DNA of 24,069 nt. Origin: CAYUVF01 sp964448045 (GTDB lineage: Bacteria > Bacteroidota > Rhodothermia > Rhodothermales > Salinibacteraceae). Below are positions 16,187 through 23,383 of the stretch, piece by piece. The stretch's first letter is position 1, and each line of letters opens with the position of its first letter. Below the pieces are notes generated by a model. The model was not told the origin of the DNA. It saw only the letters and a program-made list of their open reading frames with translations, and did no database searches. The stretch lies in contig CAYUVF010000062.1 in assembly GCA_964448045.1 (NCBI GenBank), positions 1 to 24,069 of the forward strand, given 5' to 3'. The position numbers and the translations under genes were made by a program.

Positions 16187-17080
16187 ATGGTTTCTGACCT
16201 CTTCGATGCGGCCCAGTGGACCGAGGTGGACGGCTTTGACCTCGACGATGTCACCTACCATCGCGCGGTTGAGCACGGGACCGTGCGGGTGGCCTTCGAC
16301 CGCACGGACGTCCTCAACGCCTTCCGCCCGCAGACCGTCGATGAGCTCTACCGCGTGCTCGATCATGCCCGCCAGACGTCCGATGTGGGCTGCGTCCTGC
16401 TGACGGGCAACGGGCCGTCCGAGAAGCACGGCAAGTGGGCCTTCTCCTCGGGGGGCGATCAGCGCATCCGCGGGAAGGATGGCTACCAGTACGAAGACGC
16501 CGAGGGCGAGGTGGATTCAGCCAAGCTGGGGCGGCTCCACATCCTGGAAGTGCAGCGGCTCATCCGCTTCATGCCGAAGGTGGTGATCGCCGTGGTGCCC
16601 GGATGGGCCGTGGGCGGCGGGCACAGCCTGCACGTGGTGTGCGACCTGACGATCGCCAGCCGCGAGCACGCCATCTTCAAGCAGACCGATCCTGACGTGG
16701 CGAGCTTCGACGCGGGCTTCGGCTCGGCGCTCTTGGCGCGGCAAGTGGGGCAGAAGCGGGCGCGCGAGATCTTCTTCTTAGGCAAGAACTACGCGGCCGA
16801 CGAGGCCGTCGAGATGGGCATGGCCAACGCCGCCGTTCCCCACGACGAGTTGGAGGCGACGGCGCTGGAGTGGGCCGCCACGATCAACCAGAAGAGCCCG
16901 ATGGCTATCCGGATGCTCAAGTACGCCTTCAACATGGTCGACGATGGGATGGTTGGGCAGCAACTCTTCGCGGGTGAGGCGACGCGCCTTGGCTACATGA
17001 CGGATGAAGCCCAGGAGGGCCGCGATGCCTTCCTCGAAAAGCGCGACCCGGACTGGAGCGACTTCCCGTGGCACTACTGA
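16187..17080 (+). CDS. menB: 1,4-dihydroxy-2-naphthoyl-CoA synthase
   Basis: A 297-residue crotonase-superfamily enzyme that cyclises o-succinylbenzoyl-CoA in menaquinone synthesis. MenB signatures are WAFSSGGDQRIRGKDGYQY, VPGWAVGGGHSLHVVCDLTIAS (oxyanion-hole glycines), FKQTDPDVASFDAGFGSALLARQVGQKRAREIFFLG and the C-terminal RDPDWSDFPWHY. Residue D168, in QTDPDV, stands where E. coli MenB has glycine. That is the type II form, in which an aspartate carboxylate replaces the bound bicarbonate cofactor. ATG 16187 is chosen because the frame upstream to 16145 has no conserved sequence. No other men gene is adjacent, so it appears to be a stand-alone gene. The hotdog thioesterase at 7184 could act on its product. 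Confidence 0.96.
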   Translation: MVSDLFDAAQWTEVDGFDLDDVTYHRAVEHGTVRVAFDRTDVLNAFRPQTVDELYRVLDHARQTSDVGCVLLTGNGPSEKHGKWAFSSGGDQRIRGKDGYQYEDAEGEVDSAKLGRLHILEVQRLIRFMPKVVIAVVPGWAVGGGHSLHVVCDLTIASREHAIFKQTDPDVASFDAGFGSALLARQVGQKRAREIFFLGKNYAADEAVEMGMANAAVPHDELEATALEWAATINQKSPMAIRMLKYAFNMVDDGMVGQQLFAGEATRLGYMTDEAQEGRDAFLEKRDPDWSDFPWHY

Positions 17081-17202
17081 TCCGTTTTCCGGCTCGTTCG
17101 GCTCCCAGCAAAAACAAAGGGGGCGCGTCTGCCGTTCGTACTGATTGAATCGAAGCGCTTTCAGGCGCGCCGGTCCTCCCACTCAACAACGCACCTATTC
17201 TC

Positions 17203-20200
17203 ATGGAAGCCGACCGCTATCAGCCCGAGCACCCCGTCCGTTTCGTCACGGCCACGAGCCTGTTCGACGGGCACGACGCGGCCATCAACATCATGCGTCG
17301 CATCCTGCAGGCCACCGGCGCCGAGGTGATCCACCTCGGGCACAACCGCTCGGTCCAGGAGATCGTCGACACAGCCCTCCAGGAGGATGCCCAGGGCATC
17401 GCCGTGTCCAGCTACCAGGGCGGGCACATGGAGTATTTCAAATACATGCACGACCTGCTGGAAGAGCGCGGCGCGGGCCATATCAAGATCTTCGGCGGGG
17501 GCGGCGGCGTGATCGTGCCCGAGGAAAAGGCGGAGCTGGAAGCCTACGGCATCGCCCACATCTTCTCGCCGGACGAGGGCATGGAGATGGGGCTGCAGGG
17601 GATGATCAATCAAATGATTGAGGAGTGCGATATCCCGATCTTAGATTTGGAATTCTCGATTGACGATTTCGATGGCGACCGCGACCCCCGGTGGATTGCG
17701 CGGACGCTTTCGGAGATTGAGCTGAAGCACGGCGCAGGCAGGGCGGTGCAAACGAAAGTAACCGCTGGAGGCGAGGCTGAGCCAACTAAGACCAGCGGGG
17801 ATGGAGCCAGCGACGAATTGCAAATTGACAATGTAGAATTAGAAATTTCAAATGCTCCGGCTTTGGGCATCACCGGCACTGGCGGCGCGGGCAAATCCAC
17901 GCTCACCGACGAGCTCGTGCGCCACTTCCTGAACGACTTCGACGACCTGCACATCGCCATCCTGTCCGTCGACCCCACGCGGCGGCGGACGGGCGGGGCG
18001 CTCCTGGGCGACCGCATCCGCATGAACGCCATCTACGGCGACGGCGCCGCGGAGCGGGTCTACATGCGCTCGTTCGCTACGCGCCAGGCCCACCGCTCCA
18101 CGAGCGAGGCGCTGAAGGAGGCGATGAACGTCTGCCGCGCCGCGGGCTTCGACCTCATCCTGCTGGAGACAGCCGGCATCGGCCAGAGCGATACGGAGAT
18201 CGTGGATCTCACCGACGTCTCGCTCTACGTCATGACGCACGACTTCGGCGCGCCGACGCAGCTGGAGAAGATCGGCATGCTCGACCTGGCCGACTTCGTG
18301 GCGCTCAATAAGTTCGAGAAGCGCGGCAGCCAGGATGCCCTCCGCGACGTGCGCAAGCAGGTCCAGCGCAATCGGATGCGTTTCGACGAAGACCCGGCCG
18401 ACATGCCCGTCTTTCCGACGATGGCCTCCCACTTCGGCGACCCCGGCGTCACCAAGCTCTACCTCGCGCTCCTCGATCACCTGAACGAGCAGTTCGACTT
18501 CGACCGCCGCTCGCGCATCTACGGCGACGGCGCCGACGTGCCTGAGCCCGATCCGTCGGAGGTCGCCATCATCCCGCCGGACCGGCAGCGCTACCTCGGC
18601 GAGATCGTGGAGACCTGTGAGGGGTATCGCGAGTGGGCCGAGCAGCAGGTCGAGACCGCCCGCAAGTGGGGGGAGGCAAAGGGCGCGCGGCAGCAGGTCG
18701 AAGATTGGGCGCCGGAGGACAAGGAACAGCTCACGGGGCGTCTCGACCAGATGGTCCAGCACTGGTGGGACCAGCTCGATAAGCGCTGCAAGGACATCCT
18801 CGACGGCTGGGACGACCTTGCAGAAAAGTATCAGCAGGACGAGTTCACCTACACGGTCCGCGGGCGCGACATCACCGTGCCGCTCTACCGCGAATCCATC
18901 TCCGGCACGAAGATTCCCCGCGTGGCGCTGCCGAAAACCGAGGACCCCGGTGAGCGGCTGGAGTTTGCGCTGCTGGAAAACCTGCCCGGCTACTACCCAT
19001 TCACGGCGGGCGTCTACCCGTTCAAGCGCGAGGGCGAGGATCCGACGCGCATGTTCGCGGGCGAAGGCTCCCCCGAGCGCACGAACCGCCGCTTCCACCT
19101 CGTCAGCGAAGGCGCGCCGGCGAACCGGCTGTCGACGGCCTTCGACTCGGTCACGCTCTACGGCTACGACCCCGCTGAGCGGCCCGACATCTACGGCAAG
19201 GTCGGCAACGCGGGCGTCTCCATCTGTACGCTCGACGACATGAAGAAGCTCTACTCGGGCTTTGACTTGTGCGACCCGAAGACGAGCGTCTCGATGACGA
19301 TCAACGGCCCCGCGCCGATGATCCTGGCGATGTTTCTCAACACGGCCATCGACCAGCAGGTGGAGAAGCACTTGAAGGCGGACGGCCGCTGGGACGAGGT
19401 CGACGCGCTCATCGACGAGAAGCTCGGCGACGACCGGCCCGCGTACGTGCCGTATGGGCCGGATGGAAAGGAGGATGGCCTTCCACCGGGGCACGACGGC
19501 TTCGGCCTCGGCATGCTGGGCGTCACGGGCAGCGATCTCGTTGCGTGGGGTGCGCTGGACGAAGCGACGTACGAGGACATCAAAGCCGAGGCGTTGCACG
19601 TCGTCCGCGGCACCGTGCAGGCCGATATTCTCAAAGAAGACCAGGCGCAGAACACGTGCATCTTCTCGACGGACTTCGCGCTGCGGATGATGGGCGACAT
19701 CCAGCAGACCTTCATCGACGAGAACGTCCGCAACTTTTACTCGGTGTCGATCTCCGGCTACCACATCGCCGAGGCCGGGGCGAATCCGATCACGCAGCTC
19801 GCCTTCACGCTGGCCAATGGCTTCACGTACGTCGAGTACTACCTGAGCCGCGGGATGGACATCGACGACTTCGCGCCGAACCTGTCGTTTTTCTTCTCGA
19901 ACGGGATGGATCCCGAGTACAGCGTCATCGGCCGCGTGGCGCGACGCATCTGGGCCGTGGCCATGCGGGAGAAGTACGGCGCGAACGCGCGGAGCCAGAA
20001 GCTCAAGTACCACATCCAGACCTCGGGCCGCAGCCTGCACGCGAAGGAGATCCAGTTCAACGACATCCGGACGACGCTGCAGGCGCTCTACGCGATCTAC
20101 GACAACTGCAACTCGCTCCACACGAATGCCTACGACGAGGCGATCACGACGCCGACCGAGGAGAGCGTCCGGCGTGCCATCGCCATCCAGATGATCATCA

Positions 20201-20712
20201 ACAAAGAGCTCGGCACCACGATGAACGAGAACCCGCTGCAGGGCTCGTTCATCTTCGAGGAGCTGACGGATCTGGTGGAGGAAGCCGTCCTCCACGAGTT
20301 CAAGCGGATCAACGACCGGGGCGGCGTGCTGGGCGCGATGGAGTCGATGTACCAGCGCGGCAAGATTCAGCAGGAGTCGATGAAATACGAGGAGACCAAG
20401 CACTCTGGCGAGCGTCCGGTTATCGGCGTCAACACCTTCACCCGCGACGAAGACGCCGAGCAGCCCGAAGAGGAGCAGGTCGACCTCATGCGCTCCTCCG
20501 ACGACGAGAAGCAGCACCAGCTCCGCAACCTCCGCGCCTTCCAGGCCAAGAACAAAGCCGCGGCTGAGGAAGCGTTAGCCGAGCTGAAAGCAGTCGCCCG
20601 CCGCGGCGAGAACACGTTCGACGCGCTGATGGAGGCGGTGAAAGTCTGCTCGCTCGGCCAGATCACGCACGCCTTCTTCGAGGTCGGCGGGCGCTATCGG
20701 CGGAATATGTAG
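17203..20712 (+). CDS. icmF: Fused isobutyryl-CoA mutase IcmF (B12 domain, GTPase, mutase)
   Basis: A 1169-residue adenosylcobalamin enzyme that interconverts isobutyryl-CoA and n-butyryl-CoA, with its G-protein chaperone built in. Order: B12-binding domain about 12-145 (SLFDGHDAA, with H24 as cobalt ligand of the DxHxxG-type motif); linker 146-217; MeaB-like GTPase with P-loop GTGGAGKST (225-233, K231), ETAGIGQSD and the family variant NKFEKRG; then the TIM-barrel mutase from about 560. Two substrate residues identify it as IcmF rather than methylmalonyl-CoA mutase: F600 in YYPFTAGVYPFKR (Tyr in MCM) and Q816 in DQAQNTCIF (Arg in MCM). A loop of some 70 residues before Q816, with GFGLGMLGVTG, appears typical of the Bacteroidetes-type enzyme, recalled from memory. 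The linker contains two oddly AT-rich patches. ATG 17203 follows a 122-base gap. No terminator was seen after the stop. Confidence 0.95.
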   Translation: MEADRYQPEHPVRFVTATSLFDGHDAAINIMRRILQATGAEVIHLGHNRSVQEIVDTALQEDAQGIAVSSYQGGHMEYFKYMHDLLEERGAGHIKIFGGGGGVIVPEEKAELEAYGIAHIFSPDEGMEMGLQGMINQMIEECDIPILDLEFSIDDFDGDRDPRWIARTLSEIELKHGAGRAVQTKVTAGGEAEPTKTSGDGASDELQIDNVELEISNAPALGITGTGGAGKSTLTDELVRHFLNDFDDLHIAILSVDPTRRRTGGALLGDRIRMNAIYGDGAAERVYMRSFATRQAHRSTSEALKEAMNVCRAAGFDLILLETAGIGQSDTEIVDLTDVSLYVMTHDFGAPTQLEKIGMLDLADFVALNKFEKRGSQDALRDVRKQVQRNRMRFDEDPADMPVFPTMASHFGDPGVTKLYLALLDHLNEQFDFDRRSRIYGDGADVPEPDPSEVAIIPPDRQRYLGEIVETCEGYREWAEQQVETARKWGEAKGARQQVEDWAPEDKEQLTGRLDQMVQHWWDQLDKRCKDILDGWDDLAEKYQQDEFTYTVRGRDITVPLYRESISGTKIPRVALPKTEDPGERLEFALLENLPGYYPFTAGVYPFKREGEDPTRMFAGEGSPERTNRRFHLVSEGAPANRLSTAFDSVTLYGYDPAERPDIYGKVGNAGVSICTLDDMKKLYSGFDLCDPKTSVSMTINGPAPMILAMFLNTAIDQQVEKHLKADGRWDEVDALIDEKLGDDRPAYVPYGPDGKEDGLPPGHDGFGLGMLGVTGSDLVAWGALDEATYEDIKAEALHVVRGTVQADILKEDQAQNTCIFSTDFALRMMGDIQQTFIDENVRNFYSVSISGYHIAEAGANPITQLAFTLANGFTYVEYYLSRGMDIDDFAPNLSFFFSNGMDPEYSVIGRVARRIWAVAMREKYGANARSQKLKYHIQTSGRSLHAKEIQFNDIRTTLQALYAIYDNCNSLHTNAYDEAITTPTEESVRRAIAIQMIINKELGTTMNENPLQGSFIFEELTDLVEEAVLHEFKRINDRGGVLGAMESMYQRGKIQQESMKYEETKHSGERPVIGVNTFTRDEDAEQPEEEQVDLMRSSDDEKQHQLRNLRAFQAKNKAAAEEALAELKAVARRGENTFDALMEAVKVCSLGQITHAFFEVGGRYRRNM
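17641..17853. repeat. AT-rich imperfect inverted repeat inside the icmF linker
   Basis: Two AT-rich patches interrupt the high-GC gene. Arm one is at 17641-17670 (TTAGATTTGGAATTCTCGAT...). Arm two is at about 17820-17851, whose reverse complement contains TTCTAATTCTACATTGTCAA. Aligned with two single-base gaps, roughly three quarters of 30 positions agree by eye. They bracket about 150 bases coding for a low-complexity linker. Both are read in frame, as ILDLEFSIDDF and ELQIDNVELEIS. Confidence 0.35.
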
Positions 20713-20754
20713 GGACGACCAAAACGGCTACTTGAGACCCTCTTATACCAGACT

Positions 20755-21660
20755 ATGGAGTACAGCTTGAGCGGATTCGACTCCGACGGGAGTTATTCCA
20801 TTCCGATGACAAAGGAGGAATTAGTGGAGGCTCAGGGGTGTAAAGAGAAGCTTCTCAAAGCTTTGGAAATCGAAGAAAAGTTTAACATCATTCTCGAAAA
20901 CTATCAGGAATATGAAAGGGAGTTGTTGGATGTCACGCTCCAAAAGGCCATCTCCTTTGATATTTCAGATACAAGAGATGTTATTCATGGGATGAACAGA
21001 AGAATCGTTAACCTTCTATCCACGTGCCGCTTGTATCTCGACCAAGTCCCACAGGACATTGGTTCTATGTTGGGAAAGGACTCAGCTGTTAGAGAGCAAT
21101 TCGAAGACCAGAGATCTGAGGAGTATGATTCACGTCTTGGATACCGTGTTATGGAGGCTTTGCGCAATCACATTCAGCATCGTAGTCTTCCTGTTCACCT
21201 GATATCTTATAAGAGCAGTTGGGTCGACCCCAAGACTGATGAAGAGGGCCGCCACAGACGGCAAAGGACGTTAATTAAAATCAATGTAGATAGACTTAAG
21301 GAGGACGAAAAGTTCAAAAAGTCGGTGCTTCATGAAATGATCGGAATAGGGTCTCAGGTCGATCTGAAGCCATTAGTACGTGAGTATATCACTGGTTTAA
21401 TGAAGGTCCACCGGTCACTACGAAACGAGCTCGATGATCATCTTAATGGTTGGGACAAAACTGTTCTCGACTTGGTCGAACGGTTTCGAATAGAAACTGA
21501 AAGTAACGCAGGACCTATCCAAGCAATTGAAATTGGGCCAGACGGAAGAATTCTAAAGGAGGTCCAACTGTCAGAAGACGTGATATTACGCCGCCGATCT
21601 TTGCAAAAGAAAAACCGTTGTTTTGGCGATCTGGTCAAACTTCGGATATCCAGCATGTGA
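20755..21660 (+). CDS. Low-GC protein with HEPN-like RNxxxH motif, function unknown
   Basis: A 301-residue, mainly helical, charged protein with no signal peptide or membrane segment. No named family was recognised. Residues 137-142 read RNHIQH inside YRVMEALRNHIQHRSLPVH, the RNxxxH (Rx4-6H) pattern of HEPN-domain ribonucleases, in a helix-like context with a preceding acidic helix. Base composition sampled by eye is about 43% GC against 60-65% around it, and codon use is markedly different (AAG/AAA, ATT, TTA), so the gene was probably acquired by transfer. ATG 20755 is the first in frame and lies 42 bases after icmF, without a clear promoter or Shine-Dalgarno site. A broken MNT nucleotidyltransferase, the usual partner of small HEPN toxins, starts 26 bases after its stop. 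The HEPN call is an inference from one motif. Confidence 0.75.
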   Translation: MEYSLSGFDSDGSYSIPMTKEELVEAQGCKEKLLKALEIEEKFNIILENYQEYERELLDVTLQKAISFDISDTRDVIHGMNRRIVNLLSTCRLYLDQVPQDIGSMLGKDSAVREQFEDQRSEEYDSRLGYRVMEALRNHIQHRSLPVHLISYKSSWVDPKTDEEGRHRRQRTLIKINVDRLKEDEKFKKSVLHEMIGIGSQVDLKPLVREYITGLMKVHRSLRNELDDHLNGWDKTVLDLVERFRIETESNAGPIQAIEIGPDGRILKEVQLSEDVILRRRSLQKKNRCFGDLVKLRISSM

Positions 21661-21686
21661 AATGGGCGGATAGATTTAAAGGAAGC

Positions 21687-21873
21687 ATGTTTACTGAGCC
21701 TGCTCATCCAATCCCACAAAGCCGAACTCCACGCGCTCTGTCGCGCGTACGGCGTGGAGCGGCTGGCGCTGTTCGGGTCGGCCACGTCCGAGATGTTCGA
21801 CGCGGCATCGAGCGACCTCGACGTCATCGTGCAGTTCGCCGATACCTCGCCGGGCTATGCGGCTGTAACTTGA
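21687..21873 (+). pseudogene. MNT-type nucleotidyltransferase remnant, frameshifted and truncated
   Basis: The frame starting at 21691 encodes LLSLLIQSHKAELHALCRAY, then GVERLALFGSAT and SSDLDVIVQFADTSPGYA. This is the start of a minimal nucleotidyltransferase (MntA/MNT antitoxin family), with the GS...DxD catalytic pattern in FGSATSEMFDAASSDLDV. The likely ATG at 21687, preceded by AAAGGA at 21678-21683, is out of frame by one base. Removing one T from the TTT at 21690-21692 joins ATG directly to the conserved frame. After GYA the family's expected second half is missing and a TGA stands at 21871-21873. Around 57 of the usual 100 or so residues remain. GC content rises sharply here, so this DNA is not of the same origin as the gene before it. 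Confidence 0.72.
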
Positions 21874-22074
21874 AGGGGGCCCTCGCGGCACGGCCTGGAT
21901 ACAACCGCACAGTCACCGCCCACCCCACCGATCAAAATGTCGCCATGAGCCCAACGGCATCCCCACGTGGATCGTCGACGAGGAGGGAGCCGTTGCGTTC
22001 TATGATGACACGGGGCCGATGGAGAGATCAGCGCTCGCCCCGGCGACTCCTGCCACACTTCCCGATCCGGTGTA
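21867..22074 (+). pseudogene. Unidentified coding remnant (C-terminal fragment)
   Basis: High-GC DNA between the MNT remnant and the glycosyltransferase. One frame reads NLKGALAARPGYNRTVTAHP and then TDQNVAM, up to about 21945. From 21947 another frame continues protein-like as EPNGIPTWIVDEEGAVAFYD and ends PATPATLPDPV at a TAG (22072-22074). The GIPTWIVDEEG stretch recalls the cis-proline region of thioredoxin-like proteins, but this is too short to assign. The first part (NLKGAL) could instead be the decayed second half of the MNT gene. No start codon or full domain is present. Together with the MNT remnant it fills the 423-base stretch 21661-22083, which holds no intact gene. Confidence 0.35.
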
Positions 22075-22083
22075 GAACGCGTT

Positions 22084-23325
22084 ATGCTTGCTCCACCATC
22101 CAGCGAATCGATGTTTTCCTTCTCCCGTTCCAGCGCCCATGAGGCACGGCCTCCGAAGCGCGTGGCCCTCTTTTCTGGCGCCTACAATCACATCGCCGAT
22201 GGCGTCGCGCTGACACTGAATCAGGTCGTGGACGCGTTCGAGCGGCGGGACATCCCCGTGCGCGTCTTTGCGCCGACCGTCGAGAATCCGGCACTCGATC
22301 ACAATGGCACGCTCGTACCCGTTCCATCGATTTCCTTTCCGGGGCGGTCCGAGTACCAGTGTTCGATGGGGATCACACGGTCGGTGCGCGAGGCGCTGGA
22401 TGCATTCGGCCCCACGCTTTTTCAGATCTCGACGCCCGATCTGCTCGGTTGTCACGCGCTTCGCTACGCCCGGTCGAACGACATCCCCGTCGCGGGTACG
22501 TTCCACACCCATTTTGCCTCCTACCTCAAATACTATCGGTTGAGCTGGTTGGAGCCGGTCGTGTGGGCGTATCTGCGGCGCTTCTACCAGAAGTGTGATC
22601 ACGTGTATGTGCCGACGACAGCGATGGGGGAGATCCTCCGGCAGCACGGCATTTCAGACGGGGTAAAACGCTGGCGGCGCGGGGTCGATGTGAATCGGTT
22701 CGCGCCGGCCCATCGGTCGCCTGCCTGGCGGCGCGCGCACGACATTGCCGAAGACGAGGTGGTGGTGGCCTTCGTCAGCCGCCTCGTTTGGGAAAAGGGG
22801 CTCAAGGTGTTTGCTCGCGTGATTGAGCAACTGAGGCGGGACGGCATCCCGCACCGCAGCCTCGTAGTAGGAGACGGGCCGGTGCGCGAGGAATTGGAGC
22901 GTCGCCTGCCCGAAACCATTTTTACTGGATTTCTGGACGGCGACGAGCTCACCACGGCTTATGCCTCGGCCGATCTGTTTCTATTTCCAAGCGACACGGA
23001 GACGTTCGGAAAGGTGACCGTTGAGGCGATGGCATCGGGGCTCCCGGTGATCGGGGCCGATGCGGCGGGAAGCAAAGACCTCGTGGTGGATGGCACGACC
23101 GGGCGGCTCTGCCAACCGGGTGATGCCGATGACTTCGCCGAAGCCACGCGCGAGCTGATCGCCGATCCGGACCTCCGGCACCAGATGAGCGTCGCCGCCG
23201 TCGAGCGCGCACAGGACTTCACCTGGGACGCGATCCTCGCGCAGTTGGTGCGCCACCACGATGCTCTCCTCAGGGGTTCCGGAGCCGGCACGGCCGCAGT
23301 GCAGACGCGGGCTTCGGTGAAGTAA
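22084..23325 (+). CDS. Glycosyltransferase family 4 (GT-B fold)
   Basis: A 413-residue retaining GT-B glycosyltransferase. The N-terminal acceptor domain starts KRVALFSGAYNHIADGVALT and includes GTFHTHFASYLKYY. The C-terminal domain has VVAFVSRLVWEKGLKVF, VVGDGPVREELERRL, TGFLDGDELTTAYASADLFL and the nucleotide-sugar site SDTETFGKVTVEAMASGLPV, whose two glutamates form the EX7E motif. The arrangement resembles GT4 enzymes that glycosylate diacylglycerol or other lipids (SqdX and mannosyltransferase relatives). The donor and acceptor cannot be told from sequence. Start: ATG 22084; ATG 22111 (MFSFSRSS) is equally possible, since the first 25 residues are not conserved. A sulfotransferase gene follows after 58 bases, which suggests a sulfated glycolipid or glycan product. 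Confidence 0.93.
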   Translation: MLAPPSSESMFSFSRSSAHEARPPKRVALFSGAYNHIADGVALTLNQVVDAFERRDIPVRVFAPTVENPALDHNGTLVPVPSISFPGRSEYQCSMGITRSVREALDAFGPTLFQISTPDLLGCHALRYARSNDIPVAGTFHTHFASYLKYYRLSWLEPVVWAYLRRFYQKCDHVYVPTTAMGEILRQHGISDGVKRWRRGVDVNRFAPAHRSPAWRRAHDIAEDEVVVAFVSRLVWEKGLKVFARVIEQLRRDGIPHRSLVVGDGPVREELERRLPETIFTGFLDGDELTTAYASADLFLFPSDTETFGKVTVEAMASGLPVIGADAAGSKDLVVDGTTGRLCQPGDADDFAEATRELIADPDLRHQMSVAAVERAQDFTWDAILAQLVRHHDALLRGSGAGTAAVQTRASVK

Positions 23326-23383
23326 GGTCGGTGTCGCGTTCCTCTCCATTTGTATCGTTTTTCCCTTATCACACTTCCCCGCC

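Noticed and set aside
18295..18320. NKFEKRG instead of NKxD as a defective GTPase in IcmF
   Set aside because: From memory this variant is normal for the IcmF GTPase domain, and the P-loop and ETAG motifs are intact.
17848..20517. 889-codon open frame on the minus strand across icmF
   Set aside because: It is antisense to a fully conserved gene and arises from high GC in codon position three. The translation is leucine/valine/arginine-rich without motifs.
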